Of a stretch of DNA of 64,000 nucleotides, positions 41,822 through 54,977 are shown piece after piece. Below the pieces are notes generated by a model. That model searched no databases, had not been told where the DNA came from, and worked only from the letters and a program-made list of their open reading frames with translations. The stretch's first letter is position 1. Every line of letters begins with the position of its first letter. The position numbers and the translations under genes were made by a program. The stretch is from Ascaris suum (taxonomy: Eukaryota > Nematoda > Chromadorea > Rhabditida > Ascarididae): positions 2,506,110 through 2,570,109 of the forward strand of contig CM024177.1 in assembly GCA_013433145.1 (NCBI GenBank), read 5' to 3'.

Positions 41822-43188
41822 GCGACCACGAGTGCGAATTAATGAATCGCTTCTCTGCAAGGCAATAACCTCATCTCTTCAACGCTATCCAGTCCTTGAG
41901 CTTGAGCTTGAACTTCAGCTTCTTATATGCTGTTATTTACTACTGTGAGATAAATTTTTACCATATGAACTACACTAAAAGCTGTTTTATGATTGAGCGA
42001 GTCTCGTGCAAAAAGCTTCAAGTTCTGTGTTGAGGAGTCGCATAACATAATCGAAATTACATTACTGCCTATGCCAATGAGTGCAAGAAGTGAAGCTGAG
42101 AATTATATAGGGTATTAAATATTCAAATGACGGTTGAATATGCAGGACGAACGAATATGATAGTAATGTAAAATAGTTCGAGAATTAATTAAGCAATTAA
42201 AGATCTATAAGTAATAAGGATCAATTATTTAATTGATCAAAGATAATTTACAATTAGAGATTAGTTAATATCATAGATCGTCTGATTAGAAGACTTTTCT
42301 TTACTCAATAAGAGGAAAAAAATTCTTTTATATTCATTTCAAAAAAAACAAAAAAAACAAAGCGGTACATATAAAAGTGAATACAGGTGTTAGTATGCAG
42401 CTATTCATAGGGAAATTAAAATGCAGAAGGTATATAAAGCGAGTTTGGAGATATGCAAAACAAATCTGATAGATTAAAACAACTGACATATTGATTTTTG
42501 ATCGCTACTTTTTAACACCCGAAAGAATTTTATGGAGGAACGTTCAGCTGGATTGTTGCTCTCTTCTTTTTAAGGTATAAAGTTGCAAATTTATGGACAT
42601 TTTCACTTTTTTTTGCATGTTCACTTGTGAAGTATTCAAATGCAGCAAATGATGCGCTCCATGGTGTATTTAGTAGAATACATGATGTGTACGATTATGT
42701 GCGCTTAGAAAATATTAGAATAGGTGACAAAGACGTACGCACTTCAAGACGTTTCTATAATTTATATTTTCAGAGAGAGAGGAAGATGGAAAGTTGAGCG
42801 GAGGGAGGAGAAGAAAAGGGAGAGATTTTTTTCACAACGGCATGCGATACGGTACAATTCATGACATAACGGTGTGGATAAATAAATGATGTATATAGCA
42901 TAAAGTGGAATGTGATGGAAAGGAGAAAACCACACATAGAAATTTAATATGTCAGTTTAAATGAAGACTTTGGTCGCGAACAAGTAGCGTTTCATGAAGA
43001 AACCACGTGTGATATAGCTCATTTTGAAACTATACTGCTGGACATTCCTCGACGATTTGCAAATCGAAATTGAAAACACTGAGCGTATAGAAGGATGAAG
43101 ATATGTGTCATAGCCAAAATACGATAAGTTTGAGTAGAGGAATACAACGTGAAAAAATATGTGATGACAGTATATGTGAACATAGGAT

Positions 43189-43233
43189 GAATAAATAAAT
43201 AATAAATAAATTACAAATAAACAAATCAATGAA

Positions 43234-43268
<35 letters not shown>

Positions 43269-43293
43269 AAAATAAATAAATAAATAAATAAAC
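43189..43293. repeat. (TAAA)n microsatellite, about 105 bp
   Basis: Long AATAAA/TAAA tetranucleotide array with a short interruption. Its reverse strand yields long artefactual LFIYLFI frames. Confidence 0.96.
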
Positions 43294-43522
43294 AAGCATA
43301 AGAAAAAAAACGCATGAAAAGAGGTGTATATTATGATTAGGTGCAAAGAACAAGATTTGCGTGATTACTTCCACATACAACACATGTTACTAATATATAA
43401 GCAAGTTATATTTAACGTTTAATAAGTGATTTTTTTCACTGCTCGAGGAAATAATCAAATAGAATTACCAGAAACAAGTCTTAAGAAGTCTCGGGCTTAT
43501 TTCAATTTATTGGAAGGCAGCC

Positions 43523-43696
43523 ATGACGGAAATGAAGAAAAATGCCGTGCCGCATGGTAGCTGCAGTCAACAAATAATAAAAATATTAGCATCTTCAGTG
43601 TTGAAAAGACTAAAAGTTCGCAACGAACCGCAGCCATATCGAACGCGCCGTCCACTCACTTCAGACGATCCAAGAATGAGCAACGATGAATGTTGA
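43523..43696 (+). CDS. Possible small ORF, 57 residues, basic
   Basis: ATG to TGA without interruption. The product starts MTEMKKNAVPHGSC, is basic in the middle (SVLKRLKVRNEPQPYRTRRP) and ends acidic (MSNDEC). It is less AT-rich than its surroundings. No acceptor or donor pairing was established and no family is recognised. It may be a small protein, a stray exon or chance. Confidence 0.3.
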   Translation: MTEMKKNAVPHGSCSQQIIKILASSVLKRLKVRNEPQPYRTRRPLTSDDPRMSNDEC

Positions 43697-46600
43697 TCGT
43701 CTTATGCATCCTAATCCTTGAATATTGACAATTTATATTTTTGCAAATTTGTAGGAAAGCTCATGATTTATGCAGACTTTTGCAGGAAATATACAGCAAT
43801 GACGTCATGTCTGTATGGATGTATGTATGTCTGTTGAAAAAGCTCCACTTACAGCCAACGAAGCTAGGACGTGAAAATATGGTCAGTAAATGTGAAAGTA
43901 AACAATGCCGATTTCTTTGCTTGCCAGGAAAATTGTTGATTATGTCTCATGCTTAAAGCCACATTAAGATATCAGTATTCAGCAAGTTGCAAAAAAGTGT
44001 TGCTGCAAAACCACCGACTATGCGACCATCTCATTCAAACCGGTTCTTATTGGCACTATTTATTCCAGAGACTAGTGAATTCAAACATTCAGAATTCGGC
44101 TATACTTTCCACATTCAGAAGAACACCTGAATCATTCAAGAACTGCCTAATTGCATACTTAATTGTAAGAACACCTCTAATTCTTTTTGTGCATAATTTA
44201 CATCCTATGTGTCCTCTGTGCGTATTCTTATATAATATTCAAATCTCATTCATTAACAACGTCAATTAACCTATGTTTATGTGCTTCAATATGCTCTGAA
44301 TGCGGCCTAACAGTATCCTAAACATTCAATGCATTCAGCCAAATACTCAACACGTGAAAATGGCCAGATAGGAAGTGGTTAAAGTTTTCGTCTATCGTGA
44401 ATCGATTTCAAATTATTCATGTCACTCCAACCTTATCTGCAATTAAGAAAAAATTGAAAACTCCGCTCAAAAAATTGAAAACTACATCATAATCGGTCCC
44501 ATTTCAATGAGACAAGTGAGAGGCTTTCGTAATCAACTGAAATATTTTCGTAATAGCAAAGGCTTTCAAAAAAAAAAAAAAAAGCCACAGGTTCTGTGAA
44601 TCGTCACGATTCTTCTCTTCTCGCCACAAGTTCCGTCTTAATTCTTCATTATCAAATTTAATCAGCTTCTTCCACATTCCAATATTCTTATAAAGAGTAA
44701 CATTTTGGTGGCCAGTTAGTCGAATATTGTATTCTGATATTATGACTATTAAATATCCATAAGCATAGCGATTTCTGGCTTAGCTGCCCGAGTGCACAAT
44801 ATAGATCGCCCCATTGATAAGCGTTATATTCACAAAACCATTATGCACATAAATTGTCCCCATAATATTTCACAGATACATACAACACACAGTCAATATA
44901 ACTCTAACATTATAAATTCTTAGAATTTATTGAAAGAAATCAGAACAAAAAAAAAGAGCTCTAGTTAGGAATATTCGTTTCAAGATGAACGCACATCTTT
45001 AGCAATAAACATTGCCTATTCGAAGAGTTTGTTTAGAAGACAAAATTTAATTCTTTGCAAAATTTTTCATTGAGCAGCGCCATTTTTTATTGTAGAAATC
45101 GACAGTGTTTATACCGTTCATATGAGTATGCAAATTGATGCCAAATGTAAATTACTGCATAAGCAAATTTCCTTTACACTAGTGAACGCCGTGAATCCTA
45201 TCTCAGCGCCGACTATCCAAGTAGTAGAGTAATGTATTCATTATCTTCCCCCTCCCACTTGGAGTCATTTTGACGCCCCTGAGATGTTCATTATTTAAAC
45301 GAGTTCGTAGATGATGGCGATGTGTCTGTATGTATAGTGGTTGGGGGAGGGGTAGGAAGGAGGCGGAGGGAGTGGAAATCCGAAATTAAAAGCAGATGAA
45401 GTAAATCTACCATCATAACGTATTGAACTATTTGGATGAAACATGAAATGTAGTGCGCAAAGCAGAGCATACCCGATTAATCATTGAGACAAACGTTGTG
45501 ATCTTTGAATGCATTCTTCGATATTGAATGTGTTGATCAAGAAAAGCAACTAGCGCTTTAATATGAAATTAAAATATAATAGGAAATATGTAAATTTCTA
45601 AATCCCACATAATAAAACATATGCATCCCATTTCGTCGTACAATGAAGCGTTATATAGAAGAGCACATTTATGCGTCTGTGGTAAATTACTATATTGGAT
45701 ACAGAAAGTATTTCATTACACAGTGATAATATTTTAATGATAACTATGAAATGTCTTACGTGCTATTTCATTTTGGTCAAGCTCTACCTTGCATGTGCGT
45801 CCACTCTGACTCCACCAAAGAAGTTCACAGCCCTAATGGAACAATAGAAAGTGATTTTTAAAAAGCACATTCTATGCCGCGTGCGCAATATTGACCATTT
45901 GCCAAGTAGTGCTCATTACTGATATGATCATGAAGTAATTCTAACCAGTATATTACTATGCACAAAATATACCACAATTTCGGTCTCTCTTGTGACTTAT
46001 CTAGCTGAGATGGATGGTAATGCGCCACTTAGGAGGAATTACGAGCTTTTCCCACTGTAGAAAGCGGCATGTTTTTGGGACATCGTATCTTCTCATATCC
46101 TTTTTTTTTTAAATCAGCAGTCAGTTTTTTTATTTCATCCATCGAACGGTGTTGTGTTCATTGGGTGTATGGCGTCTGATCGTCGTACAGATTACATGCA
46201 TTCCCTTCGATTCGTTCACCTTTAGCCCACTGAAGAGAAGCATCATATCAGCAGTCTGTCTTCATTTTGTTCAATATATCTACCTCTCCCGTGCTAGACA
46301 CCTGTTCAATTTTAATTCCATCGTGCTAGATCGCTCATCGGTGTTGATATGTTATAGGAAGGAAGTATATGAACGAAGTGTAGGATAATTTTTGTTCCTC
46401 ATTCCTGCACATTCTATATTTCCATTGCTCATTTAGAGAAGAACGAAATTAGTCTAAATTCGATTTCCATTTACCATTTGAGCAAATTCAGCTACAATTA
46501 CTTTCATTCAATATATATCATTCAAGTTGTTTTCCTGTAATTAGCGCGGATAACTCACTATGAATAAATATTGCAACTCGTATTGCCAAATACTTCACTT

Positions 46601-47660
46601 TTGCTCACCACTTTTGCACCATTTATTATATTACAACGACTTATTTAATCACAAACGAAATTCTTTAATTATTTTTTTTCAGCGTTAAGCAACAATCTCC
46701 TTTTAAATGATCCCATTATTTATCTCGTTGTTTCATGTTATAATGTATTTTGCAAAAAAAATCGATAATGGCTAATTATTTTCAAAGAAAAAAGAAAATC
46801 AAATTTAAAAAAAAACGAAAACATTGCAGAAAATTGATTTAACAATTTCCTGTGATTTTTATTCGTTTATGGACTCGTTACCGTTAAAAACTGCATCGCT
46901 AAAAAAACATCCTCTTATAGGCATAGACTCATGATGAAACTGTAATACTACTTAGATTACAAAGTAGTAATCAATCAATAAATTTTTATTTTCTAGGCAA
47001 GTTTACTTTTCTTGAGATTTGCACTTGATGTCAGTCATGCATCCTATTGTTATAATTTGCTCATCTGATCTTAGACCGACCGGTTTCATCATGCCTCAAC
47101 AAATAATAAGTGATAATACAGTAATGTTTAAATTAATCTAATGTTCCACACAATTATTTTGTATAACATACTTATTTTTTTGCGATCGATGTGATGGAAA
47201 TTTAATTCGATCGGTGCAAGATAAATGCAAATTTTTTGACTTCAATGAATAGAGCTATTTTCGAGTTTGTTGGATCAGCATGAAATATCGCATAGAATGC
47301 AACTTCGTGGTGTACAATAGAATGCAACACCTTTGTCGTTTTGAATAGGCCCAATTTCAATTTGAGAACATCAGACAGATGGATTAACTGTATGTACGTA
47401 ACGCATGATATCCTCACAGTGAGTTTAGCAATATGCAGATTTGTAAAGGCGCATAAAAGTTGTACGTTAAGTATTTTGCATGTAATAGTGAAATGGGACT
47501 GTTTGGCGGAGCCATACGGACTCCACCTGGTCGTTGAGGCAGACTTTTTTATAGCAACTGCCTTTATATTTACATAAAAATGGCATTCAAGAGCTGAATG
47601 AATTTCGGAGTTTCCATATACGCTTCATCACATCGTAACACAAACGAAGTTTCGAGACTA

Positions 47661-47667
47661 CTTACAG
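47661..47667 (+). promoter_or_regulatory. Candidate acceptor just upstream of a start codon
   Basis: CTTACAG ends eight bases before the ATG at 47676 of the SIM-repeat gene. This is compatible with leader trans-splicing. If it is not used, the open frame extends up to an ATG at 47598. Confidence 0.4.
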
Positions 47668-47675
47668 GTGAAAGA

Positions 47676-50600
47676 ATGGTTACGAGCGCCGAAGATGTCG
47701 GCCGACAGAAACGTTCACGGAAACGACACCACCCACAAAAACGACACATCGATATGATTGATTTCCCACAATTGCAGCAGCGAAGTTTAAATGCGCTTTT
47801 CGAATACTATGAGGCATATGAAGCTATATGTAAACTTATGAAAGAAGAAAACAGACAACAAACAGAGGTCGATAAGGCAATAGAGCGCCTTCAAAACAGT
47901 ATCGAAGAACGCTCCAAATGCGATCGTCTTGTCGATCAGTACCTTCTCGACAATCATATAGACTTTCCTCAAGCGACAGATTGCCCAGATATCCCATCGA
48001 ATCTAGCCCTTAACACTAACGATGCAAAAAGTGACAAATCGAACCAGGTAATGGCCTTATGAAGTACTAATATTATCCTGTGATCTTAAATAAACACCGT
48101 ACATCCTACACAGACTTTATTTGCGAGGAGGTCACTGCTTTACGACCCTAAGCTAACAGTCAGCCTACACTACCTAGCATTCCTTCATTTTCCTTTTTCT
48201 CTGCTTCCTCATCTCTTATTCTCCTCCTTCACTATCCTTTGTAGTCCACGTCATCGAAAACTACTCCTCGCCATCATCTCGTTGATTTAGTAAAAAAACT
48301 GCAATTATTTTTCGTGATTCTAATATTAATTTCGCTTTTCCAATGCAGTGCTGATATAGAGTGTGATGGGACGGGTAACGGTTCTGGATATTAGTCAGCA
48401 GACATGTAACAAACGCACTATTCAGTCTTTCTGCTAGTTTCGCTATTACTGAGTGGTTATACATATTAGCTGCCACGACAGTTGCGCCTCCGAAAATCGC
48501 CTCTCCTTGTTAATAAAGCAGTTATAGCTTAAGCTCAATTCTAAACTTGGTCTACTTCGAACATAGTACTTAACACTTTAATATTAATTAATATTAATAT
48601 TTTCCCGTTTTCTCGTTATATCCGATCTTTTACGTTGGTAACCGCTCGCTAGAGGCGGCGCAATTGTCGCATAGCCAGGCGCTACAAATGTTCTTTCAAG
48701 AACATAGTTAGCTTACTCGATATGCAATTTGGTGAGTGATAATTTTAATGATCTTATATATAGTTTCCTGTTGAAGTATCTTTACAATATAAACGTTTCA
48801 TACTCGATTGCACCGTTTTTCTAAGTCCATCAAAAAGTATGGCAGTATGAAGTTATATACGATGGTTTTGGTATGAATGTCGGTAGGATCTTTCCTAGCT
48901 TAAATAAACAAAAATCGCAAAAAGCGTCAAGCATACTAGTGTTTAAACGCATCATCTAGATGGATTATATGAGGCTGTAAACGATGAGGTACATTTCAGA
49001 CTGCAAACTATTGTTCCGATGTGACAGCGAACAATCGATCACAGACAAATGCACCACAACACGATAGATCAGATAACAATGGACCTACATCGAAAAACAA
49101 AGAGGAATGCATTGTTGAGAATATTCGAAGGTGGTTCGTCGAGAATAAAGCAGTCAAGGATTGCGAACAGCGATGTATGGAAATAGTTGAGGTGGTTGAT
49201 GCTTTTTTAGCGGATGCAAAGAAGAGGATTCAAACAGCGGAGAGCCCTACGAGTACGCAGACTATCACTACGGATAACAATCCACTGCAGAACGTTCATA
49301 ACGACGATTCGATTGCTATCGTTGCTGATGATAATAGTGGAGAAATGCTGAATAACGAGCAGAACATTGCAATGCAAGCCGATCGGCAATATATCACTGT
49401 TGCAGTGGTCGAAGAAAATAAAAAACATGGAGAAGTGCGAATGAATAGTGAAGCCACCAACGATGGTAGTCTAACAAATGAAACAATAGTGGACCGAAGT
49501 GAAACACCAATGAGTATTTTGATTATTGATGAAGAGGATGATAGCGTAACTGATAATGCGAAGAACGATGAACCGACCGGTTGCACAACTACAAATAGCA
49601 ATGATGGCACAGATTTGTGTAACGTTAGAGTAGAGAAGGCTCATGAATGCACAGCCGAATGTTTGATGGAATGCGCAGATGAATGGGAACAACAAAGCCT
49701 AGCTAGAGTACCCACTCATGATGCATTTCTCAGTGAGGCAAATAAAAACGCTGAGAGAAGCGAGACACCGATGAGTATCGTAATCTTAGATGACAATGAT
49801 AGCAACACTCAAAACAATGAAAATAATGAAATGATTGGATGGGGTTATATTAATAATGATAATAATACACATGATGATAGACTTGGAACATTTATGAATG
49901 TCGAATCTGCGTCCGAGACAGTGCGAGTAAATGAGGATAATAATGAATGGGAAGAGCGATACCTGACTCATGATACCTTTCTCAACGAAGCAAATGAAAA
50001 GACGACCACCTCGAGAGGTGGAACACCACTACCTGTGATGACTATGAATGAATATGTCGATACGGCTTCGCAGGCTAGCTATGGTCAACCAAGTGAAACT
50101 ACATTTGTGAACTCTGATAGTACTAGTGATACAGGTATATTGAACAAGAAGAATAGTATAGAAAACTATATTGATCGGGAATCGATGGCAAAAACAATGT
50201 TCGAAAATATTGTCGAATGTGACGAGTGTGTGACTGTCGAAAATCTAACACCATCATTGCAACCACATGCGGAATATGTACGAGATATTGAGATGGAAGT
50301 TTTCGATGAATGGTTTATGGAGATTAGAAAGGAAGGAGAGCGTCATAAAACGGCTACTGAAGAATTTCAAGCAACCGAAAAGCAAACTAGTGAGACTAGT
50401 CTGATGGAGTTCATTTTTATCAATTCCAAATATAAATCAATGCGGCGAAAATTATCTCGATCACATGTTATTTGCTATAAAACAATGGAAAAACTACAAA
50501 AAATGGAGGAAAATAATGAAAAACTTAATAAACGAATAGAAGAATTAACCGAGAAACTAAATCGTCGTGATATCGAAGCAATGAAACAACTTCTTGAATA

Positions 50601-53600
50601 TGATCATATCAAAGCATCACTTAATGAAGCAAATGAATCACTGGAAAAACAACGGAAACAAAATGCCGAATTATTCGAAAAACTTAATAATAGTGAATGT
50701 CAACTGTTTATCTTACAAGATGCTCTCAATACGATATCGACTTGTAACGTGGAGTTAAGCACATATTTGGAGCAAACACGTATAGAAATCACCGCCACTA
50801 AAGCTCAATGTGAACTGTTGAAAGAGGAAAAGAAAGCACTCGAGAAGCAAGCCGATGCATTGAGAGCAACAGCGTTAAGTGCTCGACAGGCATATATGGA
50901 AAGCGCATCAAGATTGGATGTGCTAATGGGTGCAAATAAACAAATCGCCGAAGAACGAGATGCACTTAAAAAACAACGCAATACTATTTATTGGAATCCA
51001 TATGGAGAAATGATTCGTTCGTTACAGAGTAATATTGGAGCCATACAATCTCCAGTTACTACTAGTCCAGGCAGTAATGCTTTCAACTGTGTTATATTAC
51101 CAGGTGCAGCAGATCCTTCAACCATTGTTGGAGCGAATGGCTTTATGGCTATGCGCCATCCACTTCCTCAAATGCCTTTCACTCAGTATCCTCAAATGCA
51201 GGTACCTGTATTCTTTCATATTGTTGTAAGCAATTCTTTTTTCGTTTTTTTGCAAATTCTTGCAAACTGTTCAATTCGAGACTCGCTTCCGATTTTAATT
51301 CCATAGATTTTGTAAGTATAGCTGCAACCGCTATTGAAAGGTCTCGCGCTGCCAAATCTTAGGACAGGGAAGGGGGGTAAGTCAGGATGAGGGAAGGGGG
51401 AAAGAGAGAAGGAACTTGTGGAAGCGCATTATGACCTGTTAATGACTGCAGGTATATGTGCGTCTGTCCGATCAAGTATGTTCAAACAAGAGCTAAAGTG
51501 TTGAAATTTGTTGTTTACAGTCTGCATCATGTTGTTTGCAATCTACAGCTCCGATTTTAGTTTTTCTCTACGAGTCGTTGGTTGTTTTGCAACTGAAGCA
51601 GGATGCGTACGTTAGGTCAGTTTCATGGGGAAAGAGGCCGACCAAGTTCATAGACGAAATTTTCTTGCGTCGTTAAGTGGTCTGACAAATAGCAGAAGCG
51701 ATACCTGGGCAAGCTGCAATTAAGTGGATCCGCACAGGTGTTGAGTTCATCCCTTGGTCTCCGCAAACATGTGCATAGTGCAATCTTTGTATTTGTTCAA
51801 CCCGGCAATTGAAATAGAGGTCCACCAAGTAGGGCTAATAAGGTGCGCAATCAATAATATGAACAAAGGTAGATGCATAGGTACATTCAACGGAGAGCTC
51901 TTTATAATAATTGTTTTCATTTTCCATCTAATAATTATGGAGTGTTTTCTTCAGGCAGCTGCAGCGCCCCTAGGTGGCATTCAAAACTCGTCAACAAAGG
52001 CTTCAATTGCAACAGGTAATTTCTTCTTTATTTCGTTATTTTCTGAAGTAAAAGCAACTTAATTAGTACTTGCTCTTCGAAAGCGAGCAAAAGGTGGATG
52101 GAGAACATCAGTGACAGGTGACAAAGCACGAGGATCGAGGTTGGATCCCATGTTCTCCACAACTTTATCTGAAAATTTGCATAAACGCTCCCGATCTCTT
52201 ACTTTATATAATACCTAGGATGAATAAAATTCCTTTTCTCCGCACTTCCTGTTTGTTAGTCACTCGCGACGATGATTTTTTTGAGTGTTATGTGCCAAAA
52301 ATCACCAGATTTTCACCACAAAGAAAGTCGAACCGCCACTTCCTAAAGTGTTGTATCGCATTCTCTTCTGCATTCTAGCAATATATGGATATCATTCCCT
52401 ACCAGCTCTTAGAAGTTGTTTAGAATCAGTTTTGCTAAAACTTGATGGAATCAATTCTAGTCAAAATATTGTGGAATCAAATGTCAGGGTCAAATAAAGA
52501 CGTTCAAAGTTTAGCACTTCTCAAAATAATTCCCTCGGAATTTTTCCCGAAAGCTTGAGAGTTCCAACTAATATTTCTAAATTTTCCAAACTATCAAGTA
52601 CTTACTTCTTCGGAGTCGAATTTGAGAAAGCATTTCGAAATTTCAGAAATTTGAACGAATTGCTTCGTTCCCACTCTCTTTTGTTTAGCCGCTCTTCTAG
52701 TCAAATTTCAATCAAGAAATTCGCTGCACTTTCTCTGCTTGGAACGAACACATTTCAGCAATGAAGTAAAATGTCATTTACTTGCTAATAGGAGACTGAT
52801 TCGCCACTATCAAAGTTAAAGGAAATTACCGATCAAACTTTTATTCATGTTTTTTCCTTCTAGTGTACTTCATTTTTCAACAATTCAATTCAATTATCAT
52901 TGATGCTTCCGTCAACGGTATATATGCGTCAAAGCGACTGTAAAATCACTAAAATCATTGCCTTTGCGAGTATATTTATTTATCATTCCAAACGAAGAAT
53001 CTCATCGTTAATTTCATCACGACTTAACTTTGGATATATTTTACCCAAAAATAAAGAAGACAGACCGTCAAAACCTGTATTAGTGCATATTCGAAGCAGG
53101 TGCTTGAAATATATGCATTCATATTGCCACGATAAGCAAATGTGCTTTTCGTTTAATAGCTTTGATTCACTGCAGCTCCTCACAGTTAGAAAAAGAATTG
53201 AAGCAAGATGGTTGTGCGACCAACGTTATAATCCGAGAATCGCATTATTTGGCATGATGACAAGCTTAGATTTTCGAATAAATTTTTATTTCTAAGAAAT
53301 GGCCAGAAAATTTCTCTACTCATTTTTTCAGTTGGTGGGGAGGGGGGAGGGGTGCTTAACTATCCGAAACAAACGAAAATGCATAAATTCTTACACATAT
53401 ATGAAAAAAAAATGCTCTGATGATGTGGTTGTATGACGCTTCTCACTTTTTAATTTATAGAGGTGTTTAGAAGGCAGTAAAAATTAGTTTCACTGCAGCG
53501 TCACATTTATAATCCTCCTTTCTAAAATTCGGTGTACTCATTGAAATTCCGGTGTGTAATACGACAACGAGGCAGTTCTTTTTATAATCTCTCCATCATA

Positions 53601-53848
53601 CACATTCATATTTTGGGAAGTTATAAATACTACATGCTTCAATGCTTATAAGAATGGGGATACATACTTCTTTCAATAATTTTTATCGCTTTATAGCTAA
53701 GAATAACGTACGACGACGACGACCACGCACTGGCAATATCGACGGTCAAACATTACAGACTACAACGCCACACGAAGATGCATCTCGTTCACAAGAAAAT
53801 GTTGATCAACGTGGTGACAGTCCCATTAATGTTGTCGATATGCCCTAA
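47676..53848 (+). CDS. Unrecognised coiled-coil protein with repeated SUMO-interaction-like motifs
   Basis: Four exons join in phase: 47676-48047, 49000-51201, 51955-52015 and 53697-53848, giving about 928 residues (954 if the ATG at 47598 is used). The N-terminus has a basic patch (KRSRKRHHPQKRH), a likely nuclear signal, and a predicted helical segment (LFEYYEAYEAICKLMKEEN). Residues ~130-560 are acidic, Asn/Glu/Thr-rich and probably disordered. They carry hydrophobic-then-acidic motifs: IAIVADD at 229-235, ILIIDEEDD at 297-305 and IVILDDND at 384-391, the last two each preceded by RSETPMS. A related cassette (T)HDxFLxEANxK occurs at least twice. Residues ~605-790 are a long coiled coil (MEKLQKMEENNEKLNKR onward). 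The C-terminus holds an Ala/Gly linker and a basic RRRRPR stretch. The 2.2-kb exon is unusually long for this window. No family is recognised; a SUMO-binding nuclear scaffold is inference. Confidence 0.75.
52900..53295 (+). other. 131-codon open frame inside the last intron of the coiled-coil gene
   Basis: Open on plus from an ATG to TAA, with a 66-codon minus-strand frame overlapping (ends INDEILRLE-stop). Neither joins the flanking exons in phase. It could be a nested gene, an old insertion or chance. Confidence 0.2.
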
Positions 53849-54721
53849 AATGCTGTCTTCTCAATTTTTAAAACCGAAAAACTTTTGGAGCTTCCCATTT
53901 CCCATAAAGTTTCTTCCAGTGAAATCTACTCGCACTATTATCGATGAAATAGACCCTCTAGAGGAACAATGGATCTTTTCAAAGAATTGACGAGTCTTCT
54001 TTTTCTGTGAATTTAATATGCTATATGAATTTGATCGTTGCTTTTTACAATAGGCTACTTTTTAATTTTTATGTTTATATAATATTATATATTATGTATG
54101 GCACTTTGCATGTTGCGAGCATTCCTTACTTGTTTTTTTTAGTAAACGCCATCTTCCTATTCCACCTCCTCTCCTCTACGTTTTTTCGCATTATCAAAAG
54201 TACTGTGCCAGACTTTTGGAAAAGACCAGTTGAATCCGAGTATTTGAAATTCCATGCAAGTTTGCTTACTTGCAAATTGTGATTTCTCAAAAATTTGCTT
54301 CTTTTCACGTCCCATCTCGAAGTTAGAAAAAAATTTCACGCCTCACTTGGCACATTTCGAAGACAGTAAGCTGTGCCATTCGGTAGCGACAACGAAAATT
54401 TTATGGAATTCAGGAAAAAAAACGCTTATGACAGATGTCGTTTTCCCACAGTAAGTCATAAACACACCTCAAAGAGAAATGCAACTGTATACAATGATTT
54501 GAAAAGCAGAATTTCCATTTCATGACTCTTCCGTACATTAAAGAATTTTGTCTATATAACGAATAAATAAATCAAAGCCTCTCCTCAATTGCACTCACCG
54601 CTATTTCACTATGGCCAATTGAAGGTGATATTCATAGCAGCAACATTGAGAGAATTGTAAAGTGTACACAAATTACGCCGCTTAACGAATTATGTGCAAC
54701 TGAATAACGTCAACGCTGATG

Positions 54722-54977
54722 TCGTACAATCCGACAACTCCATCCCCCCAACTACATCCACGACGTTGGGCTGAACCTGGTCACGTCTTCAACCATGGAA
54801 TCAAACAACTCATCCTCCGACAACGTTCCTCATCATGTAATGGAGTAACTCATTCCTCGACCATGCCTTTAATCATGGAGTCAAGTAATTCATTCCTCTA
54901 TCATAACCCCCGATCGTGAAATAGAACAACTCATTCCCCAACCACGTCATCGATGTTTGGGCCGAATGATTCGGCAG
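54722..54977. repeat. Degenerate minisatellite, ~40-bp unit, about six units
   Basis: Units of 40-41 bp share the core AACAACTCATTCC. Copies begin near 54793, 54833, 54873 and 54914. The flanking sequences (CGACGTTGGGCTGAA and CGATGTTTGGGCCGAA) are related to each other, which suggests a larger duplicated unit. The period is not a multiple of three and stops occur, so it is not coding. Confidence 0.8.

Larger units (their letters stand above)
41855..47597. other. Non-coding stretch upstream of two divergent genes
   Basis: AT-rich. It contains the (TAAA)n array at 43189-43293, one 57-codon frame at 43523-43696 that looks protein-like, and otherwise short frames without splice support. It should contain promoters for the minus-strand gene that starts at 41821 and the plus-strand gene that starts near 47676. 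A C/T-rich to G-rich switch lies around 45240-45375. Confidence 0.4.

Noticed and set aside
42957..43383. Minus-strand frames rich in LFIYLFI
   Set aside because: Produced by the (TAAA)n array; low-complexity, not a membrane protein.
49207..49971. Several minus-strand frames of 60-104 codons
   Set aside because: Shadows of the 2.2-kb coding exon on the plus strand.
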